From: JAAYCI01 sp964371725
Lineage (GTDB): Bacteria; Bacillota; Clostridia; Oscillospirales; Ruminococcaceae
Length of the DNA: 22,493 bases
NCBI GenBank assembly: GCA_964371725.1
Contig: CAYJNQ010000028.1
Coordinates: 1-22,493 of the forward strand
Direction of reading: 5' to 3'
Positions 8,296-15,370 of the stretch are shown here, in pieces. Positions within the stretch are counted from its first letter, which is position 1, and every line of letters begins with the position of its first letter. The translations under genes and the position numbers were made by a program. The notes beneath the pieces are model-generated. The model saw only the letters and a list, made by a program, of their open reading frames with translations, ran no database searches and had not been told where the DNA came from.

Positions 8296-9304
8296 GCAAC
8301 ACGAAAACTGGCAACAGGGGCCGGTGGTCTACTTATCCGCCACAGACGGAAACCTGCTTCGTGAGGCAGAACACTTTGTTGTGCAGCGCTGGAAAGAGGA
8401 GGGAAACGAGCTATCGGCTCGTTTGGACGGACCGGTGCCGGATTTTGGTGAGCTGATTGCACAGGCGGGCGCCATTTCGTTTTTTGGTGGCACACGCCAT
8501 GTGCTCTTGCGCGAGCTTTGCCCCTCTTCATTAAGCGATAAGGACGCAAAAGAATTGCAGGCGCTTTTTGCGGATTTGGAAAATGCCGTGCTGCTTGTGA
8601 CGGCCTTGCACAAAGACAAGCGTACGGCCGGCTCCAAAAAGGCGAAGGCGCTTGCCGAAGCCGCACAGAAAAATGGATTTTCTGCGCAGCTTGCGGCACC
8701 CTCGAAACGGGAAAATTTACAGTATTTGCAAGCGTTGGCCGCGGCTTGCAACGGTAGCTCCTTTGCGCCCGGGGCTGCAGAGGAATTGTTGGAGCGCGCC
8801 AAGGGCAACTACGCCCTTTTGCAAAATGAAACCGAAAAACTGGCGGCGTTTTCGAACTATGACACAATAGAACGCACACATGTGCAGCACTTTGGTGTGC
8901 GCAGTGTGGAGGCCGATGTTTTTGAACTATTGAGGCTGGTTGCGGCAGGACGCAGCGCGGCCGCACAAAAAAAAATGCAAGAACTGTTTGCGCTAAAAAA
9001 CGAACCGGTGGCCATTGTGGCGGCCTTGGGCAGCAGTTTTGCAGATATGTTGCGTGTGCGTGCAGGGAATGTGCAAGGATACAGTGTGGCGCAGGTGTTT
9101 TCTCAAATGCATTATACGGGCAGTGATTATCGTCTTGTGAAGGCAAAAGAAAATGCAAGCGGCTATACATACACGGCGCTCAAGCAGGCGGTATGCATGC
9201 TTACCCAGCTTGACAAAGCCCTAAAAAGCAGTGCGTTGCCGGACAAAAAAATACTGCTTGAAGCGGCTGTGGCCGAGCTGATATTATTGAGAGGCATAAA
9301 ATGA
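8267..9304 (+). CDS. holA: DNA polymerase III subunit delta
   Basis: Delta subunit of the clamp loader, which opens the beta sliding clamp at primed sites. It works with the dnaX product encoded farther along this window. The 345-residue length and the pattern GPVVYLSATDGNLLREAE...ISFFGGTRHVLLRE...NAVLLVTALHKDKR...NYALLQNETEKLAAF...DVFELLRLVAAGRSAAA fit the family: an AAA-like fold without catalytic Walker motifs, then a helical collar domain. It starts at GTG 8267, supported by AAGGAGG at 8254-8260, six bases upstream and inside the end of comEC. Its stop overlaps the next ATG (ATGA), suggesting translational coupling. comEC-holA adjacency is common in bacteria. Confidence 0.93.
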   Translation: MISFFQKWDKQHENWQQGPVVYLSATDGNLLREAEHFVVQRWKEEGNELSARLDGPVPDFGELIAQAGAISFFGGTRHVLLRELCPSSLSDKDAKELQALFADLENAVLLVTALHKDKRTAGSKKAKALAEAAQKNGFSAQLAAPSKRENLQYLQALAAACNGSSFAPGAAEELLERAKGNYALLQNETEKLAAFSNYDTIERTHVQHFGVRSVEADVFELLRLVAAGRSAAAQKKMQELFALKNEPVAIVAALGSSFADMLRVRAGNVQGYSVAQVFSQMHYTGSDYRLVKAKENASGYTYTALKQAVCMLTQLDKALKSSALPDKKILLEAAVAELILLRGIK

Positions 9305-10578
9305 CAGAAAAGATTTGTTTGCAGGAAGTGGTGGTGGTGGAAGGCCGCTATGATGCCGGTGTGTTGTCGGGGCTTGTGAATGCCCTGGTTTTGCCAACAG
9401 ACGGGTTTTCCATTTTTACCGACGAAGAAAAAAAGGCGTTACTTTGCAAGCTTGGACGTGAACGAGGCGTATTGATTTTAACCGATTCGGATGCGGCGGG
9501 GTTTCGGATTCGGCATTATGTGGAAAAAATAGCCGCAGGATGTAAAATAAGCCACGCTTACATCCCGGCAATTCCCGGTAAAGAACGCCGCAAACGCGAG
9601 TTGTCAAAAGAAGGGTTGCTTGGCGTGGAGGGCATGACGCAAGCACAGCTACGCACAGCCTTGCAAAATGCAGGTTTGCAAGAATCAGAGCAGTTTGAAA
9701 AAGGTGAAAAGCTGAGCTACCACGATTTGTATGAGTTGGGCATCTCCGGTGGAGAGGGGAGTGCGCAGCGACGAAGGGCACTTTTACAAAAGGCAAAACT
9801 GCCACTGCGTCTTTCTAAAAAGGCTCTGAGGGAGGTGTTGTCGGCACTGTACACAAAGGAGGAATTGGAAATGATGCTAAAACCTGTTCTGTTTTGGGAT
9901 TTTCATGCGACCTTGACCACACCGGATGTGGTGTGGTTCGATGCGGTGATGGAATTGGCGGCGGATCTGGCCCCCGAAATACCGCTTACACAGGAAACGC
10001 TTAAAGAACACTTTGGCCGAAAATGTCTGCCGTGGTTCAGTATAGAAAGCGGTGATACAAGGCATATAAAAGGGAGCAAAGCCTGGTGGGCTTATTGTGA
10101 AAAACAATTTGTGTCTATGTTGCAAAAGTGTGGGTTTCCAAACGAACAAGCCGGTATAATCGCGGTGGGTGTGCGCAAAAAGGTGCTGGAAGTTTGGCGA
10201 TACACCCTATATCCCGATGCAGTGCCCACCTTGAAAACCTTATGCGATAGAGGGTATCGGCACTTTATGCTCTCCAACAATTTTCCGGAGCTCGGCGCAC
10301 TTGTAAAAGAGATGGGAATTGCCGATTATTTTGAGGACATCATCGTGTCCGGAGAAGTGGGGTATGACAAGCCGCATATAGAAATTTATGAATTTGCGAG
10401 AAAAGCCGCAGGCAACCCGGCCGAGTGCTATATGATAGGCGACAGTGTGCGCGACGACATACAAGGAGGTCGTGCGGCGGGGTTTGTTACGGTTTGGGTG
10501 CACCCAAAGCCCGGCCAAAGTGCACAAGCGCACCATGAATTTCAAAGTTTGGAGGAGCTAACCGGATTGTTTTTATAA
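9301..10578 (+). CDS. Toprim (RNase M5-like) / HAD hydrolase fusion protein
   Basis: A 425-residue frame with two unrelated parts. Residues 1 to about 115 are a Toprim domain like RNase M5, with Glu14 in VVVEGRYD and the DxD pair Asp62/Asp64 in LTDSDAAG; residues 120-190 match the C-terminal region of RNase M5-like proteins (DUF4093 type). RNase M5 matures 5S rRNA, but substrate is unproven here. Residues 193-425 are a HAD-superfamily domain: motif I DFHAT (Asp200; the usual second Asp is His202), motif II LSNN (Ser325), Lys357 in YDKPHIE and motif IV GDSVRDD (Asp381, 385, 386). The ATG overlaps the holA stop. A perfect AAGGAGG at 9856 precedes an in-frame ATG-ATG at 9871, so the HAD part may also be made alone. 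No rRNA or ksgA gene is nearby. Confidence 0.85.
   Translation: MTEKICLQEVVVVEGRYDAGVLSGLVNALVLPTDGFSIFTDEEKKALLCKLGRERGVLILTDSDAAGFRIRHYVEKIAAGCKISHAYIPAIPGKERRKRELSKEGLLGVEGMTQAQLRTALQNAGLQESEQFEKGEKLSYHDLYELGISGGEGSAQRRRALLQKAKLPLRLSKKALREVLSALYTKEELEMMLKPVLFWDFHATLTTPDVVWFDAVMELAADLAPEIPLTQETLKEHFGRKCLPWFSIESGDTRHIKGSKAWWAYCEKQFVSMLQKCGFPNEQAGIIAVGVRKKVLEVWRYTLYPDAVPTLKTLCDRGYRHFMLSNNFPELGALVKEMGIADYFEDIIVSGEVGYDKPHIEIYEFARKAAGNPAECYMIGDSVRDDIQGGRAAGFVTVWVHPKPGQSAQAHHEFQSLEELTGLFL
9856..9876 (+). promoter_or_regulatory. internal Shine-Dalgarno and in-frame start before the HAD domain
   Basis: AAGGAGG (9856-9862) stands 8 bases before ATG 9871 and 11 before ATG 9874, both in the frame of the Toprim-HAD gene and exactly at the domain junction (Met191/Met192). 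It could allow a separate HAD protein of about 235 residues to be translated, or be a relic of two genes whose intervening stop was lost. It also simply encodes Lys-Glu in TKEELEM, so chance cannot be excluded. Confidence 0.55.
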
Positions 10579-10581
10579 AAA

Positions 10582-10621
10582 AACCCGATGTTCAAGCCGT
10601 TTTCCGGCGTTGACACGGGTT
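10582..10621 (-). terminator. intrinsic terminator after glpK
   Basis: On the minus strand AACCCG/CGGGTT, TGT/ACA, CAA/TTG and CGGC/GCCG segments build a long stem with small bulges and a short loop, followed by TTTTTTTAT. It lies about 115 bases beyond the glpK stop and directly after the end of the plus-strand fusion gene. On the plus strand no T-run follows, so it probably serves the xpt-glpK transcript only. Confidence 0.75.
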
Positions 10622-10650
10622 CGCATAAATGAATTTCAAAAGCACATCCA

Positions 10651-10736
10651 GAGCCTGTTCAGCTAGAACCGAATCATGTAAATTTCAGGCTGTTTTAGCC
10701 AAAAGATAAGCATGGAGCGGTTCTGTGAACAGACTC
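10651..10736. repeat. 86-bp imperfect palindrome overlapping the glpK stop codon
   Basis: Outer arms GAG/CTC and CTGTTCA/TGAACAG (10655-10661 with 10726-10732) continue into AGAACCG/CGGTTCT (10665-10671 with 10718-10724). The middle holds a small hairpin GGCT-GTTTT-AGCC (10688-10700). The ends GAGxCTGTTCA resemble insertion-sequence terminal inverted repeats, so a miniature inverted-repeat element is one reading; a strong 3' mRNA hairpin is another. No target-site duplication is obvious, and I saw no second copy in the window. Confidence 0.55.
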
Positions 10737-12223
10737 TAATTTTGTGCCCAACCGGCGCTTCGTTGCACGGCCTTGTGCCAACCATGCAACAGACGCGTGC
10801 GCGTTTCTGTGTCCATGTTGGGTTTGAAGTCGGCTTGCATTTGCCAGTGAGCACTGATTTCTGCTTTGCTTTCCCACACGCCGGTGGCAAGCCCTGCAAG
10901 ATAGGCAACGCCCAAAGCTGTGGATTCGCGCACTTTGGGCAAAAGAACACGGCTGTTTAAAATGTCAGCCTGAAATTGCATCAAGAATGCATCGCGTGAG
11001 GCGCCGCCATCCACTTTCAATTCCTTCAAGTCCAGCCCTGTGTCGAGGTTCATGGCTTGAACCAGCTCCAGGCTTTGATAGGCAATGGATTCCTGTGCCG
11101 CACGGATGATGTGTTCGCGTTTTACGCCACGCGTTAGCCCCATAAGACAACCTCTTGCATACATATCCCAGTGTGGTGCACCCAAACCCGCAAAGGCCGG
11201 AACCAAATACACACCGGCGGTGTCCGGCACTTTGCTTGCAAAATATTCGGCATCACGGCTTTCATGAATCAGCCCCAGCTCATCGCGTAGCCATTGAATC
11301 ACCGCGCCGCCCATAAAAACACTGCCCTCCAAGGCATATTGCAGCTTGCCGTTCAGGCCAATGGCCACCGTGGTAAGCAAACCGTTTTGGCTTTCCACGG
11401 CTGTGTCTCCCGTATTCATTAGCAAAAAGCATCCGGTGCCATAGGTGTTTTTGCACGCACCTTTTTCAAAACAGCACTGCCCAAACAGGGCGGCCTGCTG
11501 GTCGCCCGCAATACCGGCTATCGGCACATATTTTCCATGCAACAGGGTGTGGCCGTATAGGGTGCTGCTGTCTTTTACCTCAGGCAAACAGAGTTTGGGA
11601 ATATCCAGCACGTTCAACAGGGTTTCATCCCAGCACTTTTCATGAATGTTGTAGAGCATGGTGCGCGAAGCATTGGTGTAGTCGGTTGCATGAACTTTGC
11701 CATTCGTTAAATTCCACAAGAGCCAACTGTCTACCGTACCAAACAGGATTTCCCCTTTTTTGGCACGCGCGCGTGCGTTTGGCACCTTGTCTAAAATCCA
11801 GCGAATTTTTGTGGCCGAAAAATATGCATCCGGCACAAGCCCTGTGGTCTTCTTTATGTGTTCATCAAGGCCCATTTCACAGAGTTCATCCACCATGTAG
11901 GAACTGCGACGGCACTGCCACACAATGGCATTGTAAATAGGAAGACCGGTGCTTTTCTCCCACAAAATGGTGGTTTCGCGTTGGTTTCCAATGCCAATTC
12001 CCGCAAGTTGCGAAAGGTTGATGCCACTTTTTGAAAGCACAGTCTCCATCACCTCGCGTTGCGAGGCCAAAATTTCCATGGGATCGTGCTCCACCCAGCC
12101 CTCTTCGGGATAAAATTGTGCAAATTCCTTTTGTGCCATCGCAATGATGTTTTGTTCTTTGTCGAACAAGATGGCGCGGCTACTTGTTGTGCCCTGGTCG
12201 AGCGACAGGATGTATTTTTTCAT
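10736..12223 (-). CDS. glpK: glycerol kinase
   Basis: Phosphorylates glycerol to sn-glycerol 3-phosphate with ATP in the cytoplasm (FGGY sugar-kinase family). Seen motifs: LDQGTTSSRAILFD at the N-terminus, GWVEHDP, GNQRETTILWEK, GDQQAALFGQ, KNTYGTGCFLLMNTG, and the C-terminal DGGASRDAFLMQFQADIL with STALGVAYLAGLATG. The 495 residues match the normal length. His229 in LYGHTLLHG lies about where Gram-positive GlpK is activated by HPr phosphorylation (known near His230/232 in Bacillus/Enterococcus). I start at 12223 because AAGGTG lies about 5 bases upstream; a frame to 12238 adds five residues. It follows xpt by 15 bases. No glpF, glpD or glpP is nearby, so the glycerol pathway is not clustered here. 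Confidence 0.97.
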   Translation of the reverse strand: MKKYILSLDQGTTSSRAILFDKEQNIIAMAQKEFAQFYPEEGWVEHDPMEILASQREVMETVLSKSGINLSQLAGIGIGNQRETTILWEKSTGLPIYNAIVWQCRRSSYMVDELCEMGLDEHIKKTTGLVPDAYFSATKIRWILDKVPNARARAKKGEILFGTVDSWLLWNLTNGKVHATDYTNASRTMLYNIHEKCWDETLLNVLDIPKLCLPEVKDSSTLYGHTLLHGKYVPIAGIAGDQQAALFGQCCFEKGACKNTYGTGCFLLMNTGDTAVESQNGLLTTVAIGLNGKLQYALEGSVFMGGAVIQWLRDELGLIHESRDAEYFASKVPDTAGVYLVPAFAGLGAPHWDMYARGCLMGLTRGVKREHIIRAAQESIAYQSLELVQAMNLDTGLDLKELKVDGGASRDAFLMQFQADILNSRVLLPKVRESTALGVAYLAGLATGVWESKAEISAHWQMQADFKPNMDTETRTRLLHGWHKAVQRSAGWAQN

Positions 12224-12238
12224 AAGTACACCTTGCAT

Positions 12239-12808
12239 TTATTTGAATTTGATGGAACCCACGCTCATTTCTTCAATGATGGCCAAGGACTCAAGGCGCA
12301 CACCGCGCTCGCGCACCAAAGCGCCGCCTTGCTGGAAGCCTTTTTCAATTACGATGCCGGCGCCCACCACAGTGGCACCCGACTCGCGCACCAAATCAAG
12401 CAGCCCCACCAGTGCACAGCCGTTTGCCAGAAAATCGTCCAGCAGCAACACCCTGTCCTCGGCAGAAAGGAATTTTTTTGCTAAAATCACATCATAGGTG
12501 CGCTTGTGCGTAAAGGATTCTACCTTCGTGGTATACATATCTCCGTCTAGGTTGACGCTTTGGGCCTTTTTAGCAAACACCACAGGCACCTTAAAGTATT
12601 GAGCCGCCGTCACCGCAATGCTGATGCCGGAACTCTCTATTGTTATAATTTTTGTGATGTTTTCGCCGGCAAAGCGTCTTGCAAACTCCTTGCCAACCTC
12701 ACATAGCAATTCCACATCCACCTGATGGTTCAAAAAGGAATCCACTTTCAATACCGAACCGGATTTCACCACGCCGTCGCGCACAATTCTATCTTTTAAC
12801 AGTTGCAT
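12239..12808 (-). CDS. xpt: xanthine phosphoribosyltransferase
   Basis: Purine salvage enzyme that converts xanthine and PRPP to XMP. The 189-residue protein closely follows the Bacillus Xpt pattern: MQLLKDRIVRDGVV at the start, SFLNHQVDVELL, the ITIESSGISIAV loop, PVVFAKKAQS, and the PRPP-binding motif VLLLDDFLANGCALVGLLDLV, ending with IEKGFQQGG and SLAIIEEMSVGSI. The start is placed at the ATG at 12808 behind an AAGG-rich leader. It is the first gene of a two-gene unit with glpK. Xpt genes in Firmicutes are often next to a purine permease and controlled by a guanine riboswitch; neither is visible here. Confidence 0.96.
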   Translation of the reverse strand: MQLLKDRIVRDGVVKSGSVLKVDSFLNHQVDVELLCEVGKEFARRFAGENITKIITIESSGISIAVTAAQYFKVPVVFAKKAQSVNLDGDMYTTKVESFTHKRTYDVILAKKFLSAEDRVLLLDDFLANGCALVGLLDLVRESGATVVGAGIVIEKGFQQGGALVRERGVRLESLAIIEEMSVGSIKFK

Positions 12809-12841
12809 ACTCAGCCTTCACCCTTCCTTTTTTGCCCTTGA

Positions 12842-12898
12842 ATCGTATTTTCGATAAGCTCACCAACAGTTTAACAAGAACCCTGTTTTCTGTACGAT
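12842..12898 (-). promoter_or_regulatory. dyad in the xpt leader
   Basis: In the roughly 90-base leader of xpt, ATCGTA and TACGAT (12893-12898 and 12842-12847) can pair and enclose a further AACAG/CTGTT stem. The fold does not show the three-way junction motifs of the purine riboswitch. It may be a regulatory structure or coincidence. Confidence 0.25.
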
Positions 12899-12906
12899 GT
12901 AGTTTT

Positions 12907-12935
12907 ATCATACACCATTTTTCTATGCAATACAA
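12907..12935 (-). promoter_or_regulatory. sigma-A promoter of xpt-glpK
   Basis: On the minus strand TTGTAT (12930-12935) and TATGAT (12907-12912) are separated by 17 bases; the transcript would start near 12900, about 90 bases before xpt. Confidence 0.6.
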
Positions 12936-13016
12936 CTTTCTGCCACGCTGTTTTCTCCGAAAATCCGGGATTTTTGAAATGCACGGGTTTTGTTGCCCTT
13001 TTCTACAGAGTCCGTG

Positions 13017-13045
13017 TTTCTTTTTTCGCGTACCTATTGTATACT
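13017..13045 (+). promoter_or_regulatory. candidate promoter of the alpha/beta hydrolase gene
   Basis: A good -10 TATACT (13040-13045) lies about 55 bases before the hydrolase start, with only a weak -35 (TTTCTT, 13017-13022) at 17 bases. An alternative pair is TTGTAT (13038) with TATATT (13062) at 18 bases. Either would serve a monocistronic transcript. Confidence 0.35.
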
Positions 13046-13101
13046 GTTTTCATGCAAAAAGTATATTCGGGCACATCCCAAAGAAAAAAAGGGTTTTGGA
13101 T

Positions 13102-13809
13102 ATGAAGATAACAAAAAGAAAAAAGTTTCTGCTGGTTCTTGGCGTTCCGCTGGGCATTCTGCTTTTGGTTACCCTGGTCTTTTTCTTGTACACGGCCGAT
13201 TACTACCGTGCCGATGGAACAGCGCTTGCCCTTTTAGAGCAAGGGGAGGGCATCACCGTGCAAGGCAATGCCATGGTTCTGCGTCCCGATACCGAAAGCG
13301 ACACGGCCCTCATTTTTTATCCGGGCGGTAAGGTGGAATACACGGCCTACCTGCCGCTTTTGGAGCAGCTGCGCCAAAGCGGCCTCACGTGCATCCTTGT
13401 GCAGATGCCCTTGAACTATGCCATTTTGGATGCGAATGCCGCACAGGAACTTATGGATGATTTTCCCGAAATTCGGCATTGGTATATTGGCGGGCACTCG
13501 CTAGGTGGCGTTTCGGCCGGCCTGTTTGCCGAAAAATACCCGGAGAGTATAGACGGCCTCATTGCGTTAGGCGCCTATGTATACGGAGACTATCCCCCGG
13601 AAAATGCCCTCACCGTGTATGGTTCACTCAACGCAAACCTGGAAGACAGCATCGACTACACAGAAAACATTGTTGTTATTGAAGGTGGAAACCATGCCCA
13701 GTTTGGCAACTATGGAAAGCAGGCGGGCGATTTGGACGCTACCATCACGGCCGAAGAACAACAAACTGCCGCCGCAGAGGCGATTATGGATTTTGTGGCC
13801 AAAACCTGA
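13102..13809 (+). CDS. membrane-anchored alpha/beta hydrolase
   Basis: A 235-residue protein with a positively charged N-terminus, one membrane segment (about residues 9-30) and an alpha/beta-hydrolase domain that should face outside. The nucleophile elbow is GHSLGG with Ser133; a strand-turn ALIFYPGGKVEY precedes it and would hold the oxyanion hole; the likely catalytic His is in EGGNHAQFGNYG near the C-terminus. It resembles the Abhydrolase_5 group of unknown substrate. I start it at ATG 13102, preceded by AAAGGG, because the longer frame upstream overlaps xpt on the opposite strand and looks noncoding. Its own weak promoter and the convergent terminator downstream suggest a single-gene unit. 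The enzyme class is clear; the substrate is not. Confidence 0.85.
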   Translation: MKITKRKKFLLVLGVPLGILLLVTLVFFLYTADYYRADGTALALLEQGEGITVQGNAMVLRPDTESDTALIFYPGGKVEYTAYLPLLEQLRQSGLTCILVQMPLNYAILDANAAQELMDDFPEIRHWYIGGHSLGGVSAGLFAEKYPESIDGLIALGAYVYGDYPPENALTVYGSLNANLEDSIDYTENIVVIEGGNHAQFGNYGKQAGDLDATITAEEQQTAAAEAIMDFVAKT

Positions 13810-13908
13810 TGCACAGAATACAAAAGAGGTGTGTATATAGGGTGTGCAACGGCCGCGGTATTTTGCGGTTTAACAGCGCAAGAGGCGTTTGGTTGACAGC
13901 CTAAGAAA

Positions 13909-13941
13909 AAAAGCCGGCAGAAATTTACTCTGCCGGCTTTT
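13909..13941. terminator. bidirectional intrinsic terminator
   Basis: A perfect 13-base-pair stem (AAAAGCCGGCAGA with TCTGCCGGCTTTT) around a seven-base loop. On the minus strand it ends in seven Ts, 8 bases past the M18 aminopeptidase stop, so it closes the six-gene prfA operon. On the plus strand four Ts follow, enough to help end the hydrolase transcript. Confidence 0.9.
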
Positions 13942-13948
13942 GGGTGCC

Positions 13949-15346
13949 CTACACCGCCCCAAGGAAGGCTTTGAGCACCTGATAGGTATTGTATACATCC
14001 ATTTTGGCTGTCACTTCAAACGGGGAGTGCATCGAGAGCACGGGCACACCGATGTCCACGGTGTCGATGTTTCGCCCTGCAATAAATTTTGCCACAGTGC
14101 CACCGCCGCCAATATCAATGCGGCCAAGTTCTCCAAGTTGCCACGGAATATCCTTCTCGTCAAGCAGACAGGTGATGATTCCCATGAATTCGGCACCGGC
14201 ATCTGATGTGCCGCTTTTACCGCGTGCACCGCCGTATTTGGAAAAGGCTGCGCCTTGGTTTAGATATACCGTGTTCTTTTTGTCGTACACATCGGCGAAA
14301 TTCGGGTCGAAAGCCGCGTGCACGTCGGCCGAAAGGCACTGGGAAGAAGCCAACATCGTGTTGTAGTGTGCGCCTTGCCCCTCGGCCAGGTTTTGTAAAA
14401 AGTGAAATAAAAAGTCGCCCGCGAGCCCTGTTACACCGTCCGAGCCCACCTCTTCCTTGTCTGCCATCACAAATACCGTGGTATGCTTTGGCTTTTTCAC
14501 GTCCAGTTCTGCCATCAGTGCTGTATAGCAGCACACGCGGTCGTCTTGGCCATAGGCACCAAGCATACTTTTGTCAAAGCCGATGTCACACGCTTTGTGC
14601 GCGGGCACAAATTCAATTTCGGCCCGTGTGAAATCGCGCTCTACAATGCCGTATTTTTCGTTTAATAGCCGCATCACTTCCAGTTTGAAGCGGGTTTTTT
14701 CTTCTTTGTCGGCCATGGGGTAGGAACCTACCAAAATGTTGAGTTCTTCCCCTTTGAGCCCTTCGCTCAAAGGGCGTTTGTTTTGGTTTGCCGAAAGATG
14801 TGGCAGCAAATCTGTGATGGTGAACACGGGCTCTCCCGCTTCTTCCCCAAGACAAACCTCCACAAGCTCACCGTCTTTTTTCACCACGACACCGTGCATG
14901 GAAAGTGGAATGGTGCCCCACTGATATTTGCGAATGCCGCCGTAGTAATGTGTTTTGAAATAGGCGAGTTCGTCGGCCTCATACAGGGGGTTTGGCTTCA
15001 AATCAAGCCGCGGAGAATCGGCATGGGCCGCAGTGATGCGCACACCGCTTTCCAGCGCCTCACTGCCCACTGTGGCGGCCACCAACGCCTTGCCACGATT
15101 CTGATAATAGATTTTGTCTCCGGCTTTGTATTTCTTTTGGCATTGCATTTCTTTATAGCCGGCTTTTTTCAGCATTTCCAAAGCCGTTTTATTGCATTCG
15201 CGCTCGGTTTTGCCGCTGTCTAAAAAAGATTTGTACCCTTCACAAAATAACATGGCGGGCTCGATGTCCTTGGGGGTGCGATCTGCCAAATGCTCGGGTG
15301 TGTGCAGCAAGCTGCCTGCCAGGCTCTCTTTTTTCTTCTTTGCCAT
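13949..15346 (-). CDS. M18 family aminopeptidase
   Basis: Zinc metallo-aminopeptidase of the M18 (aspartyl aminopeptidase-like) family that trims N-terminal residues from peptides in the cytoplasm, usually as a dodecamer. Expected metal and catalytic positions are visible: His108 and Asp110 in TAAHADSPRLD, Asp268/Asp269 in AYGQDDRVC, Glu298/Glu299 in ADKEEVGSDG, Asp in SADVHAAFDPNF, and His in LSMHSPFEV near the end. GGGGTVAKF is also typical. Length 465 is normal. AAAGGA lies 10 bases before the ATG. It is the last gene of the operon, 24 bases after the lytic transglycosylase; a perfect GTGTGT-TT-ACACAC dyad (15365-15378) covers that stop codon. There is no signal peptide. Confidence 0.94.
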   Translation of the reverse strand: MAKKKKESLAGSLLHTPEHLADRTPKDIEPAMLFCEGYKSFLDSGKTERECNKTALEMLKKAGYKEMQCQKKYKAGDKIYYQNRGKALVAATVGSEALESGVRITAAHADSPRLDLKPNPLYEADELAYFKTHYYGGIRKYQWGTIPLSMHGVVVKKDGELVEVCLGEEAGEPVFTITDLLPHLSANQNKRPLSEGLKGEELNILVGSYPMADKEEKTRFKLEVMRLLNEKYGIVERDFTRAEIEFVPAHKACDIGFDKSMLGAYGQDDRVCCYTALMAELDVKKPKHTTVFVMADKEEVGSDGVTGLAGDFLFHFLQNLAEGQGAHYNTMLASSQCLSADVHAAFDPNFADVYDKKNTVYLNQGAAFSKYGGARGKSGTSDAGAEFMGIITCLLDEKDIPWQLGELGRIDIGGGGTVAKFIAGRNIDTVDIGVPVLSMHSPFEVTAKMDVYNTYQVLKAFLGAV

Positions 15347-15370
15347 CTTTTGCGGTTCCTTTCCGTGTGT

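Noticed and set aside
12809..12905. Purine riboswitch before xpt
   Set aside because: Expected by analogy, but the conserved junction and loop sequences are absent.
12679..13101. N-terminal extension of the alpha/beta hydrolase frame
   Set aside because: It overlaps xpt on the other strand and the intergenic promoters; the ATG at 13102 has a ribosome site and begins a clear membrane anchor.
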